64,000 bases of DNA from positions 1 to 64,000 of the forward strand of contig JACMLN010000106.1 of assembly GCA_014379585.1 (NCBI GenBank), read 5' to 3'. This stretch comes from Gloeobacterales cyanobacterium ES-bin-313. Lineage in GTDB: Bacteria; Cyanobacteriota; Cyanobacteriia; Gloeobacterales; Gloeobacteraceae. A program made the position numbers and the translations under genes. Below are positions 35,278 through 43,224 of this stretch, piece after piece (the stretch's first letter is position 1; every line of letters begins with the position of its first letter). The notes beneath the pieces are model-generated. The model did no database searches. It saw nothing but the letters and a program-made list of their open reading frames with translations, and was not told the DNA's origin.

Positions 35278-36066
35278 TTAAGCTTTCTCCGCGACGATGA
35301 ACATGTAGTCGCCGCCCGCGTTGTCGTACTTCTCGATCACTCGCTTGATTGCGCCACTTTCAAGGTCATCGCTCAACCGACGACAGCCATCGTGGATTTC
35401 TGCGTCGGTAGCAAGACTGGCAAAAGTTGAAATTCCTGCGCGTACGTTTGGATCTAAGTAAAGGTGTGGCCTCTGCTTTCCGCTGTACAAGAACATATCT
35501 TTGAGGGCATCGGTCACGAAAAATGGTTCTAGGACAACCTTTGAGAAACCAGCACGCTCCAGGGCAGACGTGATAGACGCGACGCTAGGCATCTGTTGGA
35601 TCGACTTGGCCATTGCTTCCGGGAAATAGTGATTGAGCCAGTAGTGGTGCATCTGATCCGCTGTTCCAGAGAAGATCACGAATTTTCCTTTGCGGAGTAC
35701 CCGGAAGATTTCTTGAAAAACGGCTACCAGATCCGAAAAGTGATGAATAGCGCAAACACAGACAGCACCGGAGAAACTGCCATCCGCGAAAGGCATGGCC
35801 GTTGCATCGTGGAGGAACCACTGGACAGAGGGAGGGGATTTCCGCTTTGCCAGATTGAGCATTTTCTCAGACACATCAACACCGTAGAGATGGTATCCCT
35901 GCTCCGCCATTGCAATTGTGTAATTGCCACTTCCACAAGCTACGTCCAGGTACAACCCTTCTGGTGGGAAATTAAGATAGGCTTTCAGTCTCTCTAAGAT
36001 CTCCTGATCGGCTGTACGGGTAATGTCGTAATCATTTCCAATCCGGTCATAAAGTGTGTTCGTCAT
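35278..36066 (-). CDS. Class I SAM-dependent methyltransferase
   Basis: A 262-residue methyltransferase from ATG 36066 (GGAAG upstream); an upstream in-frame ATG 36108 is less supported. The glycine motif I is LYLDVACGSGNYTIAMA, followed by acidic VDVSEKML, motif WFLHDATAMPFADGSFS and FVIFSG. This is the UbiE/Methyltransf_11 type. The substrate is unknown and no pathway neighbours point to one. Confidence 0.88.
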   Translation of the reverse strand: MTNTLYDRIGNDYDITRTADQEILERLKAYLNFPPEGLYLDVACGSGNYTIAMAEQGYHLYGVDVSEKMLNLAKRKSPPSVQWFLHDATAMPFADGSFSGAVCVCAIHHFSDLVAVFQEIFRVLRKGKFVIFSGTADQMHHYWLNHYFPEAMAKSIQQMPSVASITSALERAGFSKVVLEPFFVTDALKDMFLYSGKQRPHLYLDPNVRAGISTFASLATDAEIHDGCRRLSDDLESGAIKRVIEKYDNAGGDYMFIVAEKA

Positions 36067-36195
36067 TGTTCTTCCAATCGCAAGGAGCTTGCCAACTTTT
36101 GAAAGCATTTGGGTGTTAGATCAGATTAATTTTCCTGGAATCTTTTTAGCATAGGGTTTTTCATACAATACAATCCCATGTTTATATAGTGGTTG

Positions 36196-36726
36196 CTAAG
36201 TATTCTTCGCAATGCTTTCATATCTCAGGTTCAGTGCCTGAGTAGTTCTGAGCCAAATCTTCTCCCAGTAGTCCTGGTTGGCTTGTTCGACGGTTAGATT
36301 CCCACTGCGAATATTCCTCAAATCTTGCCTTCTCATAGTGTTTTGGATTGCCTGAAATGTTGGCTTGAGTATTCGTTCCCAATAATCTGCATCCCATCCA
36401 TTGTCAGCAGGACGTAAAGAGTAGGTGTGGGTCGGAGTAACAGCCCTGAGTTCGAGTAGTTCTAATGTTGCTGCCAATTCAACATCTTCCTCTGAAAAAG
36501 AGACCGATTGTTCAGTGCCCTCTGGATATGGATGGTTATGGGTAACTATTGTACCGAAAAGCAAAACAAGCTGTTCGCTTGTAAAACTTAGACTGTCCTC
36601 CTGTGAACCGCGTTTTTCAAAAACTAAGTTCCCTTCTGCATCGAAGGCTTTGGCGATTTCTATTCTTTCATTGCGGATTTCGTCCTCGGCCTCTAATACC
36701 TTTTTGGGAAGTACTCTAGTCGTCAT
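36196..36726 (-). CDS. JAB/MPN-like domain protein
   Basis: A 176-residue protein. LFGTIVTHNHPYPEG followed by SFSEEDVELAA fits the zinc-peptidase-like pattern HxHP...SxxD of JAB/MPN and RadC proteins and of phage head-morphogenesis tails. RAVTPTHTYSLRP continues the fold; the C-terminal helical part has a WEKIW segment. It reads divergently from the Cys-motif gene 36789-37121, sharing a 62-bp regulatory gap. Similar pairs occur in phage and mobile contexts, so a foreign origin is possible. Confidence 0.6.
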   Translation of the reverse strand: MTTRVLPKKVLEAEDEIRNERIEIAKAFDAEGNLVFEKRGSQEDSLSFTSEQLVLLFGTIVTHNHPYPEGTEQSVSFSEEDVELAATLELLELRAVTPTHTYSLRPADNGWDADYWERILKPTFQAIQNTMRRQDLRNIRSGNLTVEQANQDYWEKIWLRTTQALNLRYESIAKNT

Positions 36727-36741
36727 GGGGTGCTTCTATCG

Positions 36742-36781
36742 ACAGTAAAGCTAGAATATAATATGTATTTACTGTAGGAGG
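36742..36781. promoter_or_regulatory. Inverted repeat, -10 box and strong RBS in divergent gap
   Basis: ACAGTAAA (36742-36749) and TTTACTGT (36768-36775) form an 8-bp inverted repeat with an 18-bp spacer that contains a perfect TATAAT (36757-36762). AGGAGG at 36776-36781 is 7 bp before ATG 36789. A repressor bound to the repeat would cover the -10 box for the rightward gene. Confidence 0.55.
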
Positions 36782-36788
36782 ACTGGGA

Positions 36789-37121
36789 ATGGACACATCA
36801 TCGTTCATGAAGTCCGATCAGCCTGCGCCACAGACTGATCAAAAACTAGTAGATCAAGCAGAATCAGACTCCTCATCACGGCGAAAAGAGGCAGTAAGAA
36901 AACTACTAGCACATCGTGGAGAGCAGAACTTTGTTTTAGATCCTCCATATCCCCCTGCGTACAGCCCAGTCTGCTCATTTTGTGCCTATTTGGACGCAGG
37001 CGAGAACTCAGTCTGCAAAGCTTTTCCTGATGGTATTCCTCATGAGATCTGGAGTGGTTCCAACCAACACACAGAGGCTTTTCCTGGAGATCATGGTTTG
37101 CGCTTTGTGCGGAATCCATAA
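36789..37121 (+). CDS. Small cysteine-motif protein
   Basis: A 110-residue protein with a polar N-terminal half and a C-terminal motif: CSFCAYLDAGENSVCKAFPDGIP, then HTEAFPGDHGLRF. A CxxC and a third Cys plus His suggest a metal site. This AFPxGIP/PGDHGxRF family is often found beside JAB-like or phage-associated proteins, as here. AGGAGG precedes the ATG by 7 bp. The function is unknown. Confidence 0.65.
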   Translation: MDTSSFMKSDQPAPQTDQKLVDQAESDSSSRRKEAVRKLLAHRGEQNFVLDPPYPPAYSPVCSFCAYLDAGENSVCKAFPDGIPHEIWSGSNQHTEAFPGDHGLRFVRNP

Positions 37122-37141
37122 ATTACTAGCTCGGAATACTT

Positions 37142-38164
37142 ATGCGTGTCTTAATTCTTGGTGGTACCCGCTTTATAGGCCCTCCTGTTGTGCGTTGCCT
37201 TGTCGCTCAGGGACATTCTGTCACCGTTTTTCACCGAGGACTCTCCACAACGCAACTTCCTCTGGGCGTTGAAAGTGTCTTTGGAGATCGCCGCGAACTC
37301 GATCGTTTCCGCCCGATCTTTAAGGCAATCGCTCCCGATGTTGTCCTCGATATGAATGCGATGTGCGAACAGGACGCTCTCGATGCCACCCGCGTTCTGA
37401 GCGGAATTGCTGGTCGTTTTATCGCTGTCAGCAGTGTGGATGTCTACCAAGCATACGGAGTGCTGTTGGGTCTGGAGGAAAGTCCCCCCGAACCTGTTCC
37501 ACTCGTAGAAGATTCTTGCCTACGTACACATCTCTACCCACGCCGGACGCCGGACACCAAACCGGAGGACTTTGCTTACGGCTACGACAAAATTCCGATG
37601 GAAGGGGTCGTTTTGACCCAGCCTGACCTGCCTGGTACTGTGATCCGATTGCCTATGGTCTATGGGTCGGGAGATTTTCGTCATCGTTTCTACCCATTTC
37701 TGAAGCGCGTGGACGGCGGCAGAGCTGGAATCGTACTCCCTGAAAGTATCGCCAAGTGGGTGGGGTGCTGGGGCTATGTCGAGAATGTTGCCCTTGCCAT
37801 CGCTTTGACAGTCATGGATGAACGTGCTGCTGGGCGGGTCTATCACATTGCTGATGCAGAGCCGATCAACGAGCTAGAACGGCTGAAACGACTTGCCGCA
37901 GTGGTCGGCTGGTCGGGACGATTTATTGTGGTTCCTGATGCACTGTTGCCCGATTGGTCGCCACCTATCAACTTTGCGCAACACTGGACGGTAGACTCGA
38001 CCCGCATCCGCCAGGAATTGGGTTACACCGAAGCAATGAATATGCAGGAATCTCTAAAGCGAACCGTTGCTTGGCAGCGGGCGAATCCTCCGTCCAACTT
38101 AGAACTAGCCACTTCGGATTTTCTTCTAGATGAATCCTTGGAAGATCTATGGCTCTCTACGTAA
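37142..38164 (+). CDS. NAD-dependent epimerase/dehydratase-family protein
   Basis: A 340-residue extended short-chain dehydrogenase: MRVLILGGTRFIGPPVVRCL nucleotide-binding loop, VLDMNAM, AVSSVDVYQAYG (Ser), YGYDKIPME (Tyr-x-x-x-Lys) and VIRLPMVYG. This is the atypical or isoflavone-reductase-like epimerase group; the substrate cannot be named. It follows the Cys-motif gene by 20 bp. Confidence 0.85.
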   Translation: MRVLILGGTRFIGPPVVRCLVAQGHSVTVFHRGLSTTQLPLGVESVFGDRRELDRFRPIFKAIAPDVVLDMNAMCEQDALDATRVLSGIAGRFIAVSSVDVYQAYGVLLGLEESPPEPVPLVEDSCLRTHLYPRRTPDTKPEDFAYGYDKIPMEGVVLTQPDLPGTVIRLPMVYGSGDFRHRFYPFLKRVDGGRAGIVLPESIAKWVGCWGYVENVALAIALTVMDERAAGRVYHIADAEPINELERLKRLAAVVGWSGRFIVVPDALLPDWSPPINFAQHWTVDSTRIRQELGYTEAMNMQESLKRTVAWQRANPPSNLELATSDFLLDESLEDLWLST

Positions 38165-38181
38165 GTTGTTGCCGTTTGTGG

Positions 38182-38586
38182 CTAAGACTCAGTATCGCGG
38201 CGCTCAAGTCGATCAAGAATACGGCGGTTCTCTGTTTGAAGACCGCGAATTTCACTTGACATCTCATTGATCTGCTCGCTCTGGGCATCGATGCGAATCA
38301 CTACTGTATCAATGCGCGCCATTGTGGAGTCGGCAACATGGACTAAGGCATCGACAGCGTCCCGAAGGAGCGCGTTTGCGTTTGCATTTCGTTCAACCAA
38401 ATCAGCAACTTCAGCAATTCTGGAGTCAGCCGCTTGGATAGCTCTAGCATTGGAATTGGCAATGGCGGCGGTCTCGGCGTTTTTGATGGTGGTTTCGGTA
38501 AGGATTTGCCTTGTCTCAACAAACCAAGTGGCATTCATAGCGAGTATTTCTTCGATCCGGTCTAGGCGATTATTCGAGTCAGTCAT
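38182..38586 (-). CDS. Coiled-coil protein
   Basis: A 134-residue acidic, almost wholly helical protein with heptad patterns throughout (NNRLDRIEEIL, RDAVDALVHVADSTMARID, INEMSSEIRGLQTENRRILDRL). Proteins of this design, an NRLDRIE start and a C-terminal leucine-rich coil, are common and mostly uncharacterised in cyanobacteria. It is convergent with the epimerase. Confidence 0.75.
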   Translation of the reverse strand: MTDSNNRLDRIEEILAMNATWFVETRQILTETTIKNAETAAIANSNARAIQAADSRIAEVADLVERNANANALLRDAVDALVHVADSTMARIDTVVIRIDAQSEQINEMSSEIRGLQTENRRILDRLERRDTES

Positions 38587-38751
38587 CGATCAGTCCTCAT
38601 GGCTCAGCCTGTTTCAATGATGTTGTGGAAGTCGTCCTCGACATCATCATGTCCTCATTCTACCCACTACAATGGCGACTTAACACTTTTCCGTGGTAAA
38701 ACGCGCTTTAATAGCATTCCAGAGTAAGCCCATGCTTCAAGGGTGGCGCTG

Positions 38752-38869
38752 TAGAATTTTGGAGCGATAGTAAGATTAATTTTCAGTTTTGCCGAACCAC
38801 AGAACGGCTCCCTCGAAATGGTTCCAGGAAGTGTAAGCGTCTTTATGACAAGATCCCAGAATTTTGGAG
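38752..38869. repeat. 12-bp direct repeat next to tRNA-Ala
   Basis: AGAATTTTGGAG occurs at 38753-38764 and 38858-38869, the second copy ending at the tRNA 3' base. The 93 bp between them have no gene. The rest of the 283-bp gap from 38587 shows nothing else recognisable. Such repeats at tRNA ends can mark old insertions, but there is no integrase. Confidence 0.4.
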
Positions 38870-38942
38870 TGGAGGATAGGGGAATCGAACCCCTGACCTC
38901 AGCAGTGCGATTGCTGCGCTCTACCAACTGAGCTAACCCCCC
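38870..38942 (-). tRNA. tRNA-Ala (anticodon CGC)
   Basis: The minus strand folds as a full cloverleaf of 73 nt: acceptor GGGGGGT/ATCCTCC with the G3-U70 wobble that defines alanine tRNAs, D-stem GCTC/GAGC with AGTTGGTA, anticodon stem CAGCA/TGCTG with loop ATCGCAC (anticodon CGC, reads GCG), and T-arm AGGGG TTCGATT CCCCT. Discriminator is A73; CCA is not encoded. Confidence 0.97.
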
Positions 38943-38964
38943 GTCAGATGACTAACCTAGCATT

Positions 38965-39954
38965 TTAGATGCTTTGCGGCAATCCAAAGCGCTTCTGGTG
39001 CCAGTTCCAGGCAGTCGTCACGATGGATTCGAGATCGGCGTAACGCGGATTCCAACCGAGTATAGAACGGGCACGATCGGCACTGCCGATTAACGCTGCT
39101 GGGTCGCCCGGTCTGCGGGTACCTAGTTGCTGGGGGATAGCCTGTCCAGTCACTTTCTCCACCATTTCGATCACTTGCCGCACGGAAAAACCACTGCCGT
39201 TGCCCAGATTGAATGCCCCTGTTGCGCCACCGGCTTGCAGATATTTCAGACCCAGCACGTGGGCATCGGCCAAGTCGGCAACGTGAATATAGTCTCGAAT
39301 ACAGGTTCCATCGGCAGTCGGATAGTCCGTCCCAAAGACCGTGATCTGTGGCCGACGACCTAGGGCGACATCGAGCACCAAGGGAATCAAATGGGTTTCG
39401 GGGTCGTGATCTTCGCCAACCCGACCTTCTGGGTCAGCTCCAGCAGCATTGAAGTAGCGAAAAGCGACCGAGCGCAGACCGTAGGCGCGATCGAAGTCCC
39501 GCAACATCTGTTCGATCACCAATTTGGTGTAGCCGTAAGGATTGATTGGGCGCTGGGGATGATCTTCAGTGAGCGGAATCCAATCCGGTTCGCCGTAGGT
39601 GGCGCAGGTCGAAGAGAAGACAAGGTTTTTGACCCCGTTGGCAACCATCGCCTCCAGAAGACAAAGCGTGCCGTAGACGTTGTTGCGATAATAAAGTGCT
39701 GGGTTGCTGACCGATTCCCCGACGTAGGCGAAGGCGGCCATGTGAATTACTGCCTCAATCGTCGGATGGTTTTTAAAAAGTGTGTCTAAGCCCAGACGAT
39801 CTTCAAGATCGATGCGGTGCAACTGCTGAGGTTCGATAAATTCGGCGTGACCGTAGCAAAGATTATCGAGAACAAGCACTTCATAACCCGCTTGTTGCAG
39901 AGCAATCACCACATGGGAACCGATGTAGCCTGCACCGCCTGTGACTAAGATCAT
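38965..39954 (-). CDS. galE: UDP-glucose 4-epimerase
   Basis: A 329-residue extended SDR: VTGGAGYIGSHVV cofactor loop, HMAAFAYVGESV, VFSSTCATYGEP with the catalytic Ser/Thr, NPYGYTKLVIEQ (Tyr-x-x-x-Lys), RYFNAAGA and CIRDYIHVADLADAH. It interconverts UDP-glucose and UDP-galactose for exopolysaccharide and glycolipid synthesis. Length is standard. The gene lies 22 bp upstream of tRNA-Ala. Confidence 0.96.
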   Translation of the reverse strand: MILVTGGAGYIGSHVVIALQQAGYEVLVLDNLCYGHAEFIEPQQLHRIDLEDRLGLDTLFKNHPTIEAVIHMAAFAYVGESVSNPALYYRNNVYGTLCLLEAMVANGVKNLVFSSTCATYGEPDWIPLTEDHPQRPINPYGYTKLVIEQMLRDFDRAYGLRSVAFRYFNAAGADPEGRVGEDHDPETHLIPLVLDVALGRRPQITVFGTDYPTADGTCIRDYIHVADLADAHVLGLKYLQAGGATGAFNLGNGSGFSVRQVIEMVEKVTGQAIPQQLGTRRPGDPAALIGSADRARSILGWNPRYADLESIVTTAWNWHQKRFGLPQSI

Positions 39955-40028
39955 TCCGCTCTTCCCCTTGCGACGCTTTCTCCTAGGGTACAGCGATGAC
40001 AGGAAAGATCGATCCTACGCGCGAGAAG

Positions 40029-40400
40029 TCATAAATCTTTTTTGTCCCCAATCAAGCGCTCGGCGACGATCTTCGCTCCTTCTCGTAGGGCAATCGTCGC
40101 TACTGTAGAAATGACTGAAGTCATTAATGTACTCGGTTTACTCGTTGTCTCCGTTGGTTCTGAAGGCTTGCGGCGACCACCCAAACTCAGACCCGCGAGT
40201 GCGCCAGCGGCGATTGCCAGACCGACAGATTTGAGCGGATACCGCTTCACCCAGGTTTGCCAATTGAGATCTGTTTTGACGCGCTCCTCGATCTGCCCTG
40301 CTGTTTCGGCGATCCGCTCGCGGGTCTTTTGGAGTGCGGCTTCGTTAGCCGATTTCAAACTACCGTTGGCCGAAACCGCTATTTCTTTCGCATCAGCCAT
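40029..40400 (-). CDS. Small membrane protein, third gene of a YqjD/YqjE/YqjK-like operon
   Basis: A 123-residue protein with a charged helical start (ALQKTRERIAETAGQIEERV), a hydrophobic segment (LAIAAGALAGLSLGG), a Pro/Thr linker and a second weakly hydrophobic helix. Resembles DUF3618-type or YqjK-position proteins. It overlaps the preceding gene by 22 bp, so translation is coupled. GGAG lies ~9 bp before ATG. Confidence 0.7.
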   Translation of the reverse strand: MADAKEIAVSANGSLKSANEAALQKTRERIAETAGQIEERVKTDLNWQTWVKRYPLKSVGLAIAAGALAGLSLGGRRKPSEPTETTSKPSTLMTSVISTVATIALREGAKIVAERLIGDKKDL

Positions 40401-40759
40401 GAGAGGGTCTCCTGTGCTTCTTCAAGAGCTCGGCCCTTGGGGCGTTGGGTGAGGTTGCGAATCGAACCGACCGTGATCAAGCCCCCGCCGACCAAAAAGA
40501 GGACTGCGACTAGGATAGCGGCGGCCCAAGTTGGCAGGACGAGTTGTAAGCTGACGAGTAGGGCAACGCCGACGAAGGCGAGCCCAAGCACCACCAACAG
40601 CAAACCAAGAACCAGTCCCCCCGCCTGAACCGCTAATTTCCGGCCATCGACGACCATCTCTTGGCGTACCAGTTGTACATGCTGGGTAAAAAGCACTTCG
40701 AACTGAAGAACCAAGTCTTTGATTAAGACTTTGAGGCTACTTTCTTGGGACTTTTCCAT
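40379..40759 (-). CDS. Phage-holin superfamily III / YqjE-like membrane protein
   Basis: A 126-residue protein: amphipathic start (LKDLVLQFEVLFTQHVQLVRQEM), then two transmembrane helices (~47-70 and ~78-100) as in the Phage_holin_3_6/DUF1469 family, to which E. coli YqjE belongs. It sits between a YqjD-like and a third small gene, the same order as in E. coli yqjD-yqjE-yqjK. It probably acts on the membrane in slow growth or stress. Confidence 0.8.
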   Translation of the reverse strand: MEKSQESSLKVLIKDLVLQFEVLFTQHVQLVRQEMVVDGRKLAVQAGGLVLGLLLVVLGLAFVGVALLVSLQLVLPTWAAAILVAVLFLVGGGLITVGSIRNLTQRPKGRALEEAQETLSWLMRKK

Positions 40760-40771
40760 ATCAACGGGTTC

Positions 40772-41104
40772 CTAGCGCCGAATCAGGCGTGCTGCGATGA
40801 ATCCAACTCCAAAAGCGACCCCCAAACTGACCAAAGGATTGCGGCGCACGAGGTTCGCTGAATGTTCCAGAAGGTCGTCGGTTTTTGTCTCACTTAGGGT
40901 CTGTGCGCCAGCGTGGAGACTTGAGGCTGCGCGGGCAGCATAATCGCTTGCCACCGCACTGGTATCGGCGTAACGCTCGACGCGGGTCGCGACTTGTTCA
41001 AGGAGACGGGCTGTGCCAGCCAAAGCGCCGTCGAGGCGTTCCTTGACTTTGCTCGGTTGCTCTGGCTCTGGCAGATGGCCATTTTCTTCTGAGGACGTTT
41101 CCAT
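40772..41104 (-). CDS. DUF883/YqjD-ElaB-like protein
   Basis: A 110-residue protein with a long helical N-terminal portion (KVKERLDGALAGTARLLEQ, DYAARAASSLHAGAQTL) and a C-terminal single transmembrane helix after VRRNPLVSLGVAFGVGF, ending ARLIRR. RRNPL followed by a glycine-rich helix is the hallmark of YqjD/ElaB (DUF883), which bind ribosomes at the membrane in stationary phase in E. coli. First gene of the operon. Confidence 0.8.
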   Translation of the reverse strand: METSSEENGHLPEPEQPSKVKERLDGALAGTARLLEQVATRVERYADTSAVASDYAARAASSLHAGAQTLSETKTDDLLEHSANLVRRNPLVSLGVAFGVGFIAARLIRR

Positions 41105-41143
41105 AGTTTCGCAGTGGAGTTGTCCCTTTAGTATAAAAAGAAA

Positions 41144-41674
41144 TCAGAGGGTTAGATTTGTCGTTTCTGTCGTAATTGCCCGATCGAGCTGATCTTGGGT
41201 GAGATTTTTGGTTCCGCTCAAATTGGCTGCCCCTAAGTTGGCATTGGTTAAGTTCGTGCGCTCCATATTGACGTGAAGCAAGTTCGCACGGCTCAAATTG
41301 GCACAGTTCATGTTGGCGAGACTCAAATCTGCACAGTTGAGGTTCGCTCCGCTTAAATTCGCATCCGCCAAATTCGCGCGGCCCAGGTTGGCGTCAAAAA
41401 GATTGGCATCCAAAAAATTGGCATTACGAAGTTCAGTATCAAAAAAATTAACCCGAATCAAATTTGTGCGGCTAAGGTTCGCATCTGTGAGGTTCGCGCC
41501 GCTGAGATCCGCGTTGAGCAGATTCACTTCGTAGAGATTGGCTCCTCGCAGATCCGCAAAACTGAGATTGATACTACTCAAATTCGCTCTACTGAGATTT
41601 GCGCCCCGTAGATCTACTTCATGAAAATTCCGCTCTCCAGCCTCGTAACGGGCTAGTAATTCATCGGCACGCAT
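41144..41674 (-). CDS. Pentapeptide-repeat protein
   Basis: A 176-residue protein made almost wholly of A(N/D)LxX pentapeptide repeats (~28 units), for example LRGANLSRANLSS and ADLSGANLTD, which fold into a right-handed quadrilateral beta-helix. Function cannot be assigned. Short non-repeat N- (~20) and C-terminal (~20) segments flank the array. GAGAGGG occurs ahead of ATG 41674. Confidence 0.93.
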   Translation of the reverse strand: MRADELLARYEAGERNFHEVDLRGANLSRANLSSINLSFADLRGANLYEVNLLNADLSGANLTDANLSRTNLIRVNFFDTELRNANFLDANLFDANLGRANLADANLSGANLNCADLSLANMNCANLSRANLLHVNMERTNLTNANLGAANLSGTKNLTQDQLDRAITTETTNLTL

Positions 41675-41874
41675 TGCTTATCCCTCTCCCGAATCTGTCC
41701 GGGTGCTCCTACTATGAATATTCCTCCGAGAAGCAGGGTTTCTGTAAACATAAGAACTTGCTTGTATGAAGCTTTCACAAGGAAGCATCCTAATGCCTTA
41801 AACCTCCCGGCCACTTTTAATAAGTCAGGAAAGCCTGACACTTATTGACCTTGATCAGTTGATGATAGTCGACA

Positions 41875-43086
41875 TCAATCTAACGTACAATCCGGCAAAT
41901 AGAAGCGAAATGTACTACCTGATCCTGGTTCGGAGCAAAAGTTGATTCTCCCGCCAAGAAGTGTTGCGAGTCTTTCACTTAAGGAGAGGCCGATACCCAT
42001 GCCGCCATATTTCTTGGTAAGTAGCGGCTCAAGCTGATGGAAGCGTTGGAACAATTCGTGATGGAGATTGTAGGGAATGCCAATGCCCGTGTCGCTGACT
42101 TCAAAAACCAATTGGCCACAGACTTTTTCAAGCTTGAAGTGGACAACACCACCTTCATCGGTAAATTTGATGGCATTGTTGAGCAAGTTATTGAGGACTT
42201 GGACGACGCGTTGTTGATCTGTCTCCAAAAAACGCGCAACGAGATCCACAGGCACCGTGAATTGGAGATCAATTTGCTTTTTAATCGCTAAGGGTGAAAT
42301 GATGCTGTAAACCTGTTCGACCAGCGTGCGTAAAGCGACTCTTTGCACATTGATCCGAATCGCATGGGTGTCGAGACAGGTGAAATCAAGCAGATCATCG
42401 ATCAGATCTTTGAGATGCTTACCACTAGCATGAATAGCGTTGATGTAGTCTGTCTGTTTCGAATTTAAGCTATCTTTTAGTTGGGAATTTAACAGCTTTC
42501 CGGCAATGATAATACTGGTCAGCGGCGTGCGCAGTTCGTGACTGACGTTGGCCAAAAAGTCGTCTTTGATCCGATTAGCTTGCATCAACTGTTCGCTTTT
42601 TGCTCGAATCTCGCGGGTGCGCTGTTCAACTTTCACTTCGAGTTGTTCAACAGTTTCGTGGAGTTGCTGTTGCAAATCGGCAATTCGCAATCCTGTACGC
42701 ACCCTCGCTAAAAGCTCGCGATAATCGACAGGTTTGGTCAAAAACTCATCAGCACCTGCTTCGAGGCCAACGACCAAATCGCTAACGCTGTCTCTCGCCG
42801 TAAGCAAGATAAAGTAGGTAGGTGTGAAGGCTTGTTGTTCTTTGACGTGACGGCATACTTCTAAACCATCCATGTAGGGCATCATCCAGTCACAAATGAT
42901 CAAAGATGGGTGATGTTTGGCGGCCAGATGTACCCCCTCTTTACCAGAACCAGCAATGTAGATCGAACTGTATCCAGCTTTCTCTAATCGTTTGGTCAAA
43001 AAGAGTCTTGTTGTTGGATCATCGTCGATGATCAAGATGCCGTTGTCGGGCACATTCTCAGTAAATGGCGCAATAGGAGCTAACAT
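41875..43086 (-). CDS. Response regulator-histidine kinase hybrid
   Basis: A 403-residue cytosolic protein: a receiver domain (~15-135, LIIDDDPTTR, phosphoacceptor Asp in IICDWMMPYMDGLE, TAR, KPVDYREL), a coiled-coil (~140-175), HisKA with FLANVSHELRTPLT (~Pro-flanked His ~183) and HATPase_c with NLLNNAIKF, VSDTGIGI and GMGIGLSL. No transmembrane segment is present, so it probably relays a signal from another kinase or protein. Confidence 0.94.
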   Translation of the reverse strand: MLAPIAPFTENVPDNGILIIDDDPTTRLFLTKRLEKAGYSSIYIAGSGKEGVHLAAKHHPSLIICDWMMPYMDGLEVCRHVKEQQAFTPTYFILLTARDSVSDLVVGLEAGADEFLTKPVDYRELLARVRTGLRIADLQQQLHETVEQLEVKVEQRTREIRAKSEQLMQANRIKDDFLANVSHELRTPLTSIIIAGKLLNSQLKDSLNSKQTDYINAIHASGKHLKDLIDDLLDFTCLDTHAIRINVQRVALRTLVEQVYSIISPLAIKKQIDLQFTVPVDLVARFLETDQQRVVQVLNNLLNNAIKFTDEGGVVHFKLEKVCGQLVFEVSDTGIGIPYNLHHELFQRFHQLEPLLTKKYGGMGIGLSLSERLATLLGGRINFCSEPGSGSTFRFYLPDCTLD

Positions 43087-43224
43087 AACAGACGACTACC
43101 TACCTGATGAAACGATTGTTGCTGCCATTTTTGATGTCACTTGCTTTATTTAGAGGTTTCCCTTTTGCACCGTGGACTGACCACATGGATTTTGTGAAAT
43201 CCGTGAAGAATCAGTGTGGAGAAC

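Noticed and set aside
38667-38927. 86-codon minus-strand frame starting VERSNRTAEVRGSIP
   Set aside because: It begins inside tRNA-Ala; this is the well-known false peptide produced by reading through a tRNA gene.
41653-41841. 62-codon minus-strand frame upstream of the pentapeptide gene
   Set aside because: Overlaps the pentapeptide start, has no RBS and no recognisable composition.
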